From the NCBI GenBank assembly GCA_016934825.1, contig JAFGSB010000059.1, positions 62,001 through 126,000 of the forward strand: a stretch of 64,000 bases of DNA, written 5' to 3'. Made by a program: the position numbers and the translations under genes. The notes under the pieces are model-generated. The model searched no databases and was not told the origin of the DNA. It worked only from the letters and a program-made list of their open reading frames with translations. Positions 56,377 to 64,000 of this stretch are shown here, in pieces. The DNA comes from Candidatus Zhuqueibacterota bacterium. GTDB lineage: Bacteria > Zhuqueibacterota > Zhuqueibacteria > Residuimicrobiales > Krinioviventaceae. How positions within the stretch are numbered: the first letter of the stretch is position 1; each line of letters starts with the position of its first letter.

Positions 56377-57231
56377 ATGTATTTTAATTTAAACTGCATA
56401 TCGTGTATAGTGAATAGTATGCAAAAGCTTCTGAATAATAACCTGATTCCGGAGGAGGCCCGGGAACCGGCCATGCGACAATTATTACAGTATCTGGCTA
56501 AAGCCGATTATAGACAATCGCCGGCCGCGCTGGGAGGAGAAATGCACCGGTTAATCAGGGGAATTTTAAATAATCCTGATCCGTACAAAGATGTCAAGAT
56601 CAAATATAATAAAAAAATGATCGAGCAATATCCCCAATTCAAAAAAATGGTAACAACCGCGGCTGAGCCGTTCAACGCCGCAATGCGTTTGGCGATAGCC
56701 GGAAATGTTATCGATTTTGGCCCCCAGAATCGTTTGGATATAATGAATACGATTAATAAAGTTATTCACGCGCCTTTAAAAATAGATGATTCGGGACAAT
56801 TAAAAAAAGACATCGAATCGGCAAAAACAATTCTGTATATAGGTGATAATTGCGGCGAAATTGTATTGGACAAATTATTTGTCGAGACGATAAATCACCC
56901 GAACATATATTTTGCGGTGCGAAAAAGCCCGGTTATAAATGACGCCACGCCGGAAGACGCGCGTATGATCGGTTTGGACAAGATGGTACATCTTTTAACA
57001 ACCGGTGACGATTCACCGGGCGCGGTATGGGAAACGGCGTCCGATGAGTTTAAAACGATATTTCAAAAAGCGGATGTTATTATTGCCAAGGGGCAGGGCA
57101 ATCTGGAGGGACTCATGGGGGTCCGGCAGAATATTTATTATTTACTTGTTGTAAAATGCGAGATTATAGGACAACAAATCGGCGCTCAAACCGGTGATTA
57201 TATTGTAAAACGATTAAAATCCGACACTTAA
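56377..57231 (+). CDS. DUF89 metal-dependent phosphatase (ARMT1-like)
   Basis: 284 residues. Matches DUF89 damage-control phosphatases: N-terminal CISC pair, the metal site motif YIGDNCGEIVLDKL (near 150), VRKSPVINDATPEDA and IAKGQGNLEGL near the end. Such enzymes hydrolyse reactive sugar phosphates or related damaged metabolites with Co2+, Ni2+ or Mg2+. The bacterial short form of about 285 residues fits. It is convergent with the metal-transport operon. Confidence 0.9.
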   Translation: MYFNLNCISCIVNSMQKLLNNNLIPEEAREPAMRQLLQYLAKADYRQSPAALGGEMHRLIRGILNNPDPYKDVKIKYNKKMIEQYPQFKKMVTTAAEPFNAAMRLAIAGNVIDFGPQNRLDIMNTINKVIHAPLKIDDSGQLKKDIESAKTILYIGDNCGEIVLDKLFVETINHPNIYFAVRKSPVINDATPEDARMIGLDKMVHLLTTGDDSPGAVWETASDEFKTIFQKADVIIAKGQGNLEGLMGVRQNIYYLLVVKCEIIGQQIGAQTGDYIVKRLKSDT

Positions 57232-57244
57232 AGAATTAAAGTGA

Positions 57245-57287
57245 AGCAATAGCACACATGGTCATGGTGTATTGATGTGCTATTGCT
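57245..57287. terminator. Bidirectional terminator between convergent genes
   Basis: Perfect 12-bp stem AGCAATAGCACA / TGTGCTATTGCT with a 19-base loop, between the DUF89 gene (+) and the last gene of the zinc operon (-). T-rich sequence follows on the minus strand (TTTAATTCTTT); the plus side has CCTTTAAT. Confidence 0.75.
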
Positions 57288-57302
57288 CCTTTAATCATAA
57301 AG

Positions 57303-58172
57303 TTAAGCGCCTTTACTATTTGTACCCATGTTGTTTTTGATGGGTACAGCCGATGTTTTGAACACACCTGTTGACTTTGCAATGACCGCGATGACCAAAA
57401 ACAAACCAAGGAATAATACGACGGCGGGTCCGCTTGGTACGTCGAATTTCCAGGATAAATAAAGCCCGATAATACTCACAATCGTACCGATAATCCAGCC
57501 CGACAGGATCCTTGGAAACCATTTGTTGGAAAACAGCGCGGAAATACCGGATGGAATAATCAAAAATGAAAAAACAATCAAAATTCCGCCTATTCGAACC
57601 GCATGCATAACGATGATCCCCAATGTTAAATAAAATATAAAATCCCATAATCTGACATTGATACCCTTTTGAATGGCTGTTTCATAATCTTCGGACAGAG
57701 GTAAAAATTTGTCCCGGAAAAAGTAATGAATAAAGCCTATGGCAGCGAAAACTAATAGAGATTTTAAAATATCAGCCCATTGGACCCATAAAATGGAACC
57801 GATTAACATTTCTTTAATATGTTCGTCTGAACCGGCCGCTTTATCAATCAATATCACAGCCGCGGTGGTGGCTACAGCATAAGAAATACCGATAATGGCT
57901 TCTATACACATTCGCGGATTTTTACTTTTCAAGGTCGAAAAAATATAAGCCGCTATCAAAACAAAAACAAGTGATATTGGATACGTCCAGAAGCTCTCGG
58001 GATCAATTTTGAGAACATATGCAAAAGTGATTCCCAGAGTTGCTATTTGGGCCATAGCAATATCGATGAAAATTATTCCACGTTTCAAAACATGAATGCC
58101 GAAATAACCCAGTAAACCGATCAGAGTTAAACACGCGGCAAAAGGGGGCAGCATGAATATTAAACCTTCCAA
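57303..58172 (-). CDS. ABC-3 (ZnuB-type) metal permease, copy 1
   Basis: 289-residue integral membrane protein with eight to nine helices. TTG start with AGGAG 7 bases upstream. It has the ABC-3 signatures FIDIAMAQIATLG near the N-terminus and KIGGILIVFSFLIIPS-like segments (here AVRIGGILIVFSFLIIPSG). Transports Zn2+ or Mn2+ from a periplasmic binding protein. Last gene of the four-gene minus-strand set, 23 bases after the paralogous permease. Both copies together probably form a heterodimer. Confidence 0.92.
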   Translation of the reverse strand: MEGLIFMLPPFAACLTLIGLLGYFGIHVLKRGIIFIDIAMAQIATLGITFAYVLKIDPESFWTYPISLVFVLIAAYIFSTLKSKNPRMCIEAIIGISYAVATTAAVILIDKAAGSDEHIKEMLIGSILWVQWADILKSLLVFAAIGFIHYFFRDKFLPLSEDYETAIQKGINVRLWDFIFYLTLGIIVMHAVRIGGILIVFSFLIIPSGISALFSNKWFPRILSGWIIGTIVSIIGLYLSWKFDVPSGPAVVLFLGLFLVIAVIAKSTGVFKTSAVPIKNNMGTNSKGA

Positions 58173-58195
58173 TTTTATGCTCCTGTTTTTTAAAG

Positions 58196-59035
58196 TTAAT
58201 CCATTTTATGAGAGACAAGGGAACTTTGTTTTTTATTGTTTGAAAAAAGAGGTATAATAATCAGCATAAGTCCGAGAGTACAAACAATGGCCGGCCCATT
58301 AGGGAAATTATAGATGAAAGAGATGACCAGCCCGATGATAGAGCCGCCAAAGCCAAAAATCCAGGAAAGAATAAATCGGTTCTTCCAGTTTTCAGTAATA
58401 AAAAGAGTCATGGCGGCCGGACCGATCAGGTACATAAAGACCATAAAAATCCCTCCGATTTTAACGGACTGGACAACAACAATGCCAAAAGAGATGTAAA
58501 AAACAAGTTCCAGCAATCGAAGTTCGGACGGATGGAACGAGTCCCTGTTACCCTGTGAAATTTTTATAAACCGTTTCAGAAAAACCAGATGGAAAAGAAA
58601 CACAATTAAAAAAATTAAAAAAATGACCAGAATGTCCTTCCAGGTCACCCATAAAACAGCTCCGGTAATTGTTTTCTGGATAAAATTTGAACCCCCGGAA
58701 ACCATGTCAACCATAACCATCGCTCCTGCCAGCGCCATACAATAAATAATGCCTATAATGACTTCCTGTGAAAATTCTTTGTGCTTGAATTTTGAAATCG
58801 CGAAAGCCGACACAATAATTAATGTAAAACCAAGGGAGAATAACGATGAAAACAGGCTTCCTTCATTCGCACCCAGGAGGATTCCGATCATCGTGCCGAG
58901 GGCGGCAACCTGCGCGACGGCAATGTCGACAAATATTACGCCCCTAGACAGAATATGGTTGCCAAAATAACCCAGAATGCCGGACAATAAAAAACAGGCC
59001 GTTATTGGTGCTGCAAGAAATAATATTGATTCCAT
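58196..59035 (-). CDS. ABC-3 (ZnuB-type) metal permease, copy 2
   Basis: 279 residues, same fold and motifs as its neighbour (LSRGVIFVDIAVAQVAALG; SVKIGGIFMVFMYLIGPAA), so the two arose by tandem duplication but have diverged strongly. Starts 12 bases after the binding-protein gene. No ATP-binding cassette gene is encoded before, between or after the permeases, which is odd because ZnuC is needed for transport. Confidence 0.92.
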   Translation of the reverse strand: MESILFLAAPITACFLLSGILGYFGNHILSRGVIFVDIAVAQVAALGTMIGILLGANEGSLFSSLFSLGFTLIIVSAFAISKFKHKEFSQEVIIGIIYCMALAGAMVMVDMVSGGSNFIQKTITGAVLWVTWKDILVIFLIFLIVFLFHLVFLKRFIKISQGNRDSFHPSELRLLELVFYISFGIVVVQSVKIGGIFMVFMYLIGPAAMTLFITENWKNRFILSWIFGFGGSIIGLVISFIYNFPNGPAIVCTLGLMLIIIPLFSNNKKQSSLVSHKMD

Positions 59036-59047
59036 AATGTCACCACT

Positions 59048-60124
59048 CTAATTTATTTTTTCGTTAATACTTTTAATCCAGAAATCCATAAGATCGAAAA
59101 CATCATCCACTCCTTTTTCGGCGCCGCAGCATAGAGGAAGATAAACCGCTTTGATACCGGCCCGCGCTTCTATCATTTGCGGTGTAGATTTTTCAAAATA
59201 TGAAGCGATGAGCATCAGATCAATATTTTGGGATTTAATGAGATTGATCGTATTCATAACATGTTTGGCCGAAGGGGGAATACCCGGTTTGGGTTCAACG
59301 TAACCGGCGACTTCAAGTCCAAAAGTGTCAGAAAAATAAGCCCAGTTCTTGTGATATGCGACTACTTTTTTACCCCGGAAAGGCATTGCCTCTTTCATCC
59401 AGCCGCCAAGTTTGTTGACAAGTTTTTCACCCTGGTATTCTCTTTCTAAAAAAGTCATTAAAGTTTTATTATGCAGAAGTTTTTCAAGTGTTTCTCCGCC
59501 AAATATATCCACAAGTTCATCACCGAAGGTGGCGCGATCTACCATATCGATAAAATTGTCCCGTTGTTGAATATAAAAATCGGCGTTTGCGGGATCAACT
59601 TTTTGCAGACCAATGGTTATGTTTTTTGCTATTTGTTTCCAGTTCATAGGGCCGGTATGGATATGTGGATTCCCCATTAAATGAATATCACCTTCCGTCC
59701 GGTCAGCCTTGCTTACTTTTTGCAGCAGATCAATACCATCGGAAACGGCCACAAAACCAATTTCACCATCCATAATTTTTTTGTTTCTGGCTTTGTCTAA
59801 CAGGGTTGTTGACCATACTTCAAGGTCCAGGCCGGTAGTAATCCAGAGATCGGCATTTCTCATCATCATGGCATAACTGGGTTTAGGCGGCACAAAATGC
59901 GGATCACCCTGACCGTCTGAAATATATTGAACATAACCTTTATCCTGCACGATATATTTTGTTATGGATGCAAAATCGGAAAACGACGTGACGATATTTA
60001 GTCCTTTTTTGTTTTGTCCCCAATTATGTTCCCCTCTAAAACGATGCTGGTGTTGCGCCTGAACATTAATCCCCAGGAATAATATTAAAAAAGTGATTTG
60101 TAATTTAGATAATATACGGTTCAT
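59048..60124 (-). CDS. znuA: Periplasmic zinc/manganese-binding protein (ZnuA-type)
   Basis: 358 residues. Start placed at the ATG at 60124, preceded by AGGAG with 8 bases spacing; a longer frame extends upstream without a ribosome site. Signal peptide 1-23 (ending VQAQ), followed by a short His-rich segment. Cluster A-I metal-binding domain: metal ligands are the His in DPHFVPPKPS, the His in NPHIHTGP, the His in VAYHKNWAYF and an acidic residue near the C-terminus. Three His ligands favour zinc over manganese. A Cys-Cys pair (LPLCCGAEKG) near the C-terminus is unusual. Confidence 0.9.
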   Translation of the reverse strand: MNRILSKLQITFLILFLGINVQAQHQHRFRGEHNWGQNKKGLNIVTSFSDFASITKYIVQDKGYVQYISDGQGDPHFVPPKPSYAMMMRNADLWITTGLDLEVWSTTLLDKARNKKIMDGEIGFVAVSDGIDLLQKVSKADRTEGDIHLMGNPHIHTGPMNWKQIAKNITIGLQKVDPANADFYIQQRDNFIDMVDRATFGDELVDIFGGETLEKLLHNKTLMTFLEREYQGEKLVNKLGGWMKEAMPFRGKKVVAYHKNWAYFSDTFGLEVAGYVEPKPGIPPSAKHVMNTINLIKSQNIDLMLIASYFEKSTPQMIEARAGIKAVYLPLCCGAEKGVDDVFDLMDFWIKSINEKIN

Positions 60125-60158
60125 TGTTTTACTCCTGTTCGTAATATGTAATAAAAAA

Positions 60159-61481
60159 TCAATATGATTCATGTTTGTGCGGTCCCATAGCCCAGTTGAC
60201 CTGAACGATGAAGGAATGGTCATCCGGGTAAATGCCGGGTTGATTAGTTATATACGTATATTTACGTTTCGAATATTGATATTGGAATCTCATAAACACA
60301 AATTCACTTTGCCAAAAATCCGCGCCGATAGTGGCGGCCCATTCATGCTGTTTGCTGTTATAGGGAAGTTCTGCATAGTCAATACGACCCGTTAACCACC
60401 AGCGTGCGTTTAATTTGTCCTGCAGCGACGAATAAAATCCGCGGGTATAGATAGCCCCTGCCGGTGTATTTCGCCTGCTGTAAAGAAACTCCGTTTTCCA
60501 GTCAATCGTACGATATTTAGCCCGGTCGACCGGAATCCATTTGAGATTAATACCCAAATTACCCACATAACTTCTGTATTCTTCCAAAGCGTCATTATAG
60601 CCGGTTACGCCGCCAAGCCGCCATTCAAAAAAAGTGTTTTTCGTGATGTCGTAAAAATTCGTAATATTACCAACGTATAAAAGCGACATTTCTCCCTCGC
60701 TGGTAAAACTCTGGCCGGCCCCGCCTTTTATGACGGTCAGGTCCAGCATGCTGGCATGCGCCCCAAAATGCGGTTTCAATAAAAAATTTCCGGCGACGCC
60801 AAAACCGCCCATATTCGCGTGGGTAAAATAGTTGGTCAATACTTTTGGACGGTCAAATTGGGGCAGGGCGTGATCGTGATAGCGGTTCAATATACCAAAC
60901 TCGGCGTTAAACAAACCGATTTTGAAATTCATATTAAACGGAAGGTTGAGCCATTCCATATAGGCTTCTTCAATACTGATCTCATTTTCCTGCAAAGAGA
61001 TAAAAGTCTTTCCCCGTGTAAAAGGATCAAGCGGCGCTACCAGGCTTAATTCGATTTCACGCAAGAAAAATCCATTATTGCCGTATAAATAATCGGACGG
61101 CTCTGTGATAAATGATGTGTTCTCAGTGCTCATTCCGGCAAAAAAGTCCCCGCCAAGGCTGATGTTGGGATTCAAACCGGATTGCTGTCGAACGCCCGTA
61201 TGGAATTTTTTCCCGACCCCGATTTCCTCTTCCCTGTTGACAGACTCGAGGCTTTTGGCGTCGTTCAATAGTTTTTCAAGTTCATCTTCCTGTTCTTTCT
61301 TTTCAATTTTGGATTTTAAATCTATTATAACGTTTTCCAACTCTGTTATTTTCGTTTCATATGTTGATAATATTGAGTCTATTTGTCCTGTCGATTGCAA
61401 GTTCTCGGTTAATTCGGCTGCTCCCGAAGTAATGAAAAAAACAAGGACATATAAAACGACCATTACTCCGAATCGATTCAT
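60159..61481 (-). CDS. Outer-membrane porin-like protein of the zinc locus
   Basis: 440 residues. Signal peptide 1-22 (SGAAE), a coiled coil (about 35-75), then a beta-barrel region with alternating strands, many aromatic and Gly residues, and a C-terminal GPHKHESY. The coiled coil before the barrel resembles trimeric porins of the OprO/OmpP1-like kinds and zinc-locus outer-membrane proteins found in diderm bacteria. AAAGGAG precedes the ATG. The gene is 34 bases upstream of znuA, so it likely admits the metal through the outer membrane. Family by eye only. Confidence 0.78.
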   Translation of the reverse strand: MNRFGVMVVLYVLVFFITSGAAELTENLQSTGQIDSILSTYETKITELENVIIDLKSKIEKKEQEDELEKLLNDAKSLESVNREEEIGVGKKFHTGVRQQSGLNPNISLGGDFFAGMSTENTSFITEPSDYLYGNNGFFLREIELSLVAPLDPFTRGKTFISLQENEISIEEAYMEWLNLPFNMNFKIGLFNAEFGILNRYHDHALPQFDRPKVLTNYFTHANMGGFGVAGNFLLKPHFGAHASMLDLTVIKGGAGQSFTSEGEMSLLYVGNITNFYDITKNTFFEWRLGGVTGYNDALEEYRSYVGNLGINLKWIPVDRAKYRTIDWKTEFLYSRRNTPAGAIYTRGFYSSLQDKLNARWWLTGRIDYAELPYNSKQHEWAATIGADFWQSEFVFMRFQYQYSKRKYTYITNQPGIYPDDHSFIVQVNWAMGPHKHESY

Positions 61482-61516
61482 AATGATATTCTCCTTTAAA
61501 ATAAAACCGGATTATT

Positions 61517-61540
61517 GAAATATTTGAAATGCAATATTTC
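61517..61540. promoter_or_regulatory. Inverted repeat upstream of the zinc locus, candidate Zur site
   Basis: GAAATATT / AATATTTC, perfect 8-bp arms with spacer TGAAATGC, 36 bases upstream of the porin start. GAAATG-like halves occur in several known Zur operators. A third CATTTCAA half lies at 61579. Binding by Zur is inferred from location and weak motif likeness. Confidence 0.4.
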
Positions 61541-61541
61541 T

Positions 61542-61563
61542 TTTTAATACTTTTGTATTAAAA
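61542..61563. promoter_or_regulatory. Second inverted repeat upstream of the zinc locus
   Basis: TTTTAATAC / GTATTAAAA, perfect 9-bp arms with TTTT between them, immediately next to the preceding repeat. The two together fill the region where the minus-strand promoter of the porin-znuA operon should be. Confidence 0.4.
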
Positions 61564-61641
61564 TAGAGATAGATTACATTTCAATATTTTATATAACCTA
61601 TTAAAAGTTTAATAAAAGTAGAGTTGTAATATAAAAAATGA

Positions 61642-62019
61642 TCAAATGAGGGAGTATATCGGAGGGCCCCTGCGATAATAAAAACGTAGAATGAAGAAAA
61701 ATTGAACCCAAAAGTTTTTAATAATTTTACATATATCTGACAGGTCATTATTAAAACATAAAAAAATAATCGTATAAATGAGGGTAAAAGCAAGTGATAT
61801 TAAAAGTTCCGCATAACTGAGAAATTGAATCGGGGAGTGTGAATGTCCGGGCAGGGCGCTATTATTTTGACTTTGTTTGTCAAACGGATGTGCATGAAAT
61901 ATCAAACTGCCGTTGAAATGTTTGTGATAATGACCATTAAAAAAGGCATTATAATTGGCAAGGAAAAACGACCCAAGAACAAGTATAACACAGAAAATTC
62001 TGAAAATTCGTTTTTTCAT
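61642..62019 (-). CDS. Small His-rich membrane protein of the zinc locus
   Basis: 125 residues with an N-terminal hydrophobic helix, a His-rich loop (GHYHKHFNGSLIFHAHPF and GHSHSP; nine histidines within about 40 residues) and a second helix (about 68-92), ending with a YRRGPP motif. Small proteins of this form stand next to zinc-uptake genes in Bacteroidota and relatives and may bind or sense zinc. It is upstream of the porin gene in the same direction, separated by 160 bases including the candidate operators. Function unproven. Confidence 0.68.
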   Translation of the reverse strand: MKKRIFRIFCVILVLGSFFLANYNAFFNGHYHKHFNGSLIFHAHPFDKQSQNNSALPGHSHSPIQFLSYAELLISLAFTLIYTIIFLCFNNDLSDICKIIKNFWVQFFFILRFYYRRGPPIYSLI

Positions 62020-62318
62020 TTACGATATGCCTTATGTACGATCATTCAATTGAACCGATATATTTTTCAAAACAAAAGGAGATTAAATGACTTTTTAAGG
62101 TTATAACAAACAGACGTGATAAAATTAAACACATTCTCTTTTCAACAGAGAATATAAAAAAAAATACACTATCTTGCAAGAATTGTTTCGGCCGGGCCGG
62201 TTCCCCGCTTTTACCCATTGCTGAAATCAGTGTAAAAAATATTACAATAAATACAAGACAGTGATGTAAATGTGGCTTCCGTTCCATTAACTGCGGAAGA
62301 ACTTTGATGACGTGAAAC
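62020..62318. other. Gap without a recognised gene
   Basis: A+T-rich stretch on the far side of the His-rich gene. A minus-strand frame of about 100 codons at 62042-62350 has no ribosome site and no coding character. No RNA gene or repeat seen. Confidence 0.45.
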
Positions 62319-62353
62319 TCCGTGTACGTAACTTTTATGTTTACGTACACGGA
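62319..62353. repeat. 13-bp perfect hairpin after the barrel remnant
   Basis: TCCGTGTACGTAA / TTACGTACACGGA with a 9-base loop. It begins 3 bases beyond the stop codon of the minus-strand pseudogene and probably was its terminator, although no clear T run follows on that strand. Confidence 0.65.
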
Positions 62354-62355
62354 AT

Positions 62356-62743
62356 TTACTTGTACCCGAAAAAATTAATCAGTACAAATGGCATGGTTTC
62401 CGTTTGATGCTGATACTGTTTAAACTCTCCGCCCATACCGCCCATGTCATCGCCGCCTCCAAGACGGTCACTGCGATCCTGTTCAAGTTGTTGAGGTTCA
62501 TTCGAACATTCAGCATAACGATTGGGGATTCACGGGTAAGCCGGCTGTAACTGTAATAATCAAAACCCTGTGAAGTGTATTCATACCGGCCTGACCAAAT
62601 ATATCACGTACCTGTAGTGTGGTTGAGAGAAACCGGCCGAAAAAATCTTTTTTCAGCGCAACATCCGTCATAAAAAAGCCCTCGCGTCTTTCTTGCTGAA
62701 CAAAAAATTTCGTGTTTGCTAATAATTGGCAGTTTGATTTTAT
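62356..62743 (-). pseudogene. C-terminal remnant of an outer-membrane beta-barrel (TonB-dependent-receptor-like) gene
   Basis: Three consecutive reading frames on the minus strand continue one protein. Frame A (62743 to about 62582) reads FVQQERREGFFMTDVALKK and DFFGRFLSTTLQVRDIFG; frame B (about 62581-62485) continues with FDYYSYSRLTRESPIVMLNV; frame C (about 62487-62356) ends with DRLGGGDDMGGMGGEF and a terminal FFGYK before TAA. This is the last part of the OMP_b-brl_3/TonB-dependent barrel pattern, ending in an aromatic-rich strand. At least two frameshifts and loss of everything upstream (stop at 62744-62746) show a decayed gene. Confidence 0.75.
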
Positions 62744-62972
62744 TCAGAATTGAGGTATTAAGGATCAGAAAATTCCAGTTTGGATGAAAATATAGGGGTA
62801 ATTTCTGTTTATTTAAGACGCAATTGGATTCAAATCTTAAAAAATAGTAGTTTGTTCAGTATAAAACTATATTTGATGGTCGTTAAACGAATTACCTTAT
62901 GAAGAACGCACTTGATTTTATAAACTAAATTTTTTAATATATAAAAAAAGTATATTTTTGTATTATGGGATT

Positions 62973-63833
62973 ATGGAAATAAAGAGTAAATTAATATTAG
63001 GCGACTGTGCTAAAGAACTAAAAAATATAGAAGATAATTCTATAGATTTAATAGTGACGTCACCCCCTTATGCGGATGCGCGTAAAAATTCATATGGCGG
63101 TATTCATCCCAATAAATATGTTGAATGGTTTTTACCGATAACTCAAGAGTTATTTCGCGTATTAAAACCGAGCGGCACTTTTATTTTAAATATTAAAGAA
63201 AAAGTAGTCAAAGGTGAAAGACATACTTATGTATTAGAATTAATAATGAAAATGAGGGAACAGGGTTGGTTATGGACTGAAGAGTTTATTTGGCACAAAA
63301 AAAATTCATATCCGGGTAAATGGCCAAACAGATTTCGGGATTCTTGGGAAAGATTACTTCAGTTTAACAAACAAAAAAAATTTAAAATGTATCAAGATGC
63401 TGTAATGGTACCTATGGGAGATTGGGCAAAATCTAGATTAAGAAGATTAAGCGACACGGATAAAACTAGAGATGAATCAAAAGTATTAAGTGGCTTTGGT
63501 AAAAATATATCGAATTGGGTCGGTCGTACTATGGCATACCCAACAAATGTGTTGCATATGGCTACTGAATGCGGTAACAGAAATCATAGCGCAACTTTTC
63601 CGGAATCACTTCCTGAATGGTTTATTAAACTTTTCACTAAGGAAGGAGATTGTGTCATGGATCCATTTATGGGTTCGGGCACAACTATTAAAGTTGCCCA
63701 AAGAATGCATAGAAATTCTATTGGTATTGAAATAGATGAATCATTTTTTAAAATGGTTTATAAATTTACAGAGCCTTCGGTTTATTATTTATTTGAAAGA
63801 GGGAAAACTTATGATACCACTCAACATGGATGA
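62973..63833 (+). CDS. Type II DNA methyltransferase, beta class (TSPPY, N4-cytosine or N6-adenine)
   Basis: 286 residues from the ATG at 62973 (an in-frame TTG at 62958 is possible). Catalytic motif IV TSPPY at residues 29-33 comes first and the AdoMet motif DPFMGSGTT near residue 225 last, the circular order of the beta class; TSPPY favours N4-cytosine methylation. The central part (about 90-200) is the target-recognition region. The gene is more A+T-rich than its neighbours, has weak translation signals and overlaps the next gene by 23 bases, so this is a modification gene paired with a nuclease. Recognition site unknown. Confidence 0.93.
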   Translation: MEIKSKLILGDCAKELKNIEDNSIDLIVTSPPYADARKNSYGGIHPNKYVEWFLPITQELFRVLKPSGTFILNIKEKVVKGERHTYVLELIMKMREQGWLWTEEFIWHKKNSYPGKWPNRFRDSWERLLQFNKQKKFKMYQDAVMVPMGDWAKSRLRRLSDTDKTRDESKVLSGFGKNISNWVGRTMAYPTNVLHMATECGNRNHSATFPESLPEWFIKLFTKEGDCVMDPFMGSGTTIKVAQRMHRNSIGIEIDESFFKMVYKFTEPSVYYLFERGKTYDTTQHG

Positions 63834-64000
63834 AGTTAAAAGTTATGTAGAAAAAAATATTGGTACTTTCCATAAAAAGCGACTTCAAAGTATTGAGAAT
63901 TTGAAACTTTCAAAAATTTTAAAACGAAAAAACCCCTATCTTTTTAAAGCAAAAAATATTTTAACCGCACAAGATTTAATAAAATCAATTGTAGATGCTC
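63811..64000 (+). CDS. Type II restriction endonuclease (PmeII-like), 5' part, cut by window end
   Basis: The first 63 codons from an ATG with GAGGG upstream. The sequence MDEVKSYVEKNIGTFHKKRL, then LKRKNPYLFKAKNIL and TAQDLIKSIVDA, is like the N-terminus of the PmeII family of type II restriction enzymes as I know it. It overlaps the methyltransferase gene, the usual coupling of a restriction-modification pair. The catalytic core lies beyond the window, so activity cannot be judged. Confidence 0.75.
   Translation, partial: MIPLNMDEVKSYVEKNIGTFHKKRLQSIENLKLSKILKRKNPYLFKAKNILTAQDLIKSIVDA

Noticed and set aside
62042-62350. About 100-codon minus-strand frame beyond the barrel remnant
   Set aside because: Low-complexity, no ribosome site, overlaps a perfect hairpin; considered chance.

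Overview
The window comes from an A+T-rich, diderm (Gram-negative) bacterial chromosome. Evidence for an outer membrane includes a signal-peptide porin, a ZnuA-type binding protein, lipoboxes, an AsmA/YdbH-like bridge protein and a decayed outer-membrane barrel gene. TTG starts are frequent and GGAGG-type ribosome binding sites are common. The mix of genes (bacterial AspRS, PgpH-YbeY-PhoH-CorC cluster, TolB/TPR/CHAT giant protein, eukaryotic-type UAP, DUF4405, DUF89) suggests a poorly cultured lineage of the FCB kind (Calditrichota, KSB1 or Marinimicrobia-like). That placement is inference; no rRNA gene is present to settle it.

Layout. 1-596: 5' part of a proline dehydrogenase on the minus strand. 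0.8-3.9 kb: parA-parB, then an M23 peptidase and a bactofilin. 3.9-11.1 kb: complete F-type ATP synthase operon (atpZ-I-B-E-F-H-A-G-D-C) closed by a strong terminator. 11.4-16.6 kb: three unrecognised envelope proteins bounded by terminators. 16.7-18.5 kb: aspS, followed by nested palindromes. 18.7-22.7 kb: an orphan response regulator and a cell-shape-like cluster (YkuD/Csd6-like enzyme, coiled-coil membrane protein, M99/Csd4-like carboxypeptidase). 22.8-24.2 kb: small coiled-coil lipoprotein plus LysM protein. 24.3-29.6 kb: phoH-pgpH-ybeY-corC. 29.7-32.3 kb: membrane protein and a GYF-MinD ATPase with a C-terminal cysteine cluster. 32.4-34.4 kb: KtrB/KtrA potassium uptake. 34.5-38.9 kb: Hsp20, Lon and a eukaryotic-type UDP-sugar pyrophosphorylase. 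38.9-42.8 kb: YdbH-like and YdbL-like pair. 42.9-51.3 kb: a 2814-residue secreted protein with a TolB propeller, TPR repeats and two CHAT domains, the first lacking the catalytic Cys. 51.7-57.2 kb: DUF5009 acyltransferase, an island of palindromic repeats, a secreted PepF-like peptidase, DUF4405 and DUF89 proteins. 57.3-62.0 kb (minus strand): a zinc/manganese uptake locus (two permeases, binding protein, porin, His-rich membrane protein) with no ATPase gene. 62.4-62.7 kb: frameshifted outer-membrane barrel remnant. 63.0 kb to the end: an A+T-rich type II restriction-modification pair, cut by the window edge.

Themes. Much of the window concerns the cell envelope. Peptidoglycan shape enzymes of the Helicobacter Csd type occur together with bactofilin and an M23 peptidase; a lipid-bridge pair, peptidoglycan-tether-like proteins and metal import follow. 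The most unusual object is the giant tandem CHAT protein, whose order of superhelical repeats, inactive protease domain and active protease domain recalls eukaryotic separase. No CRISPR array, rRNA, tRNA or complete mobile element was seen.
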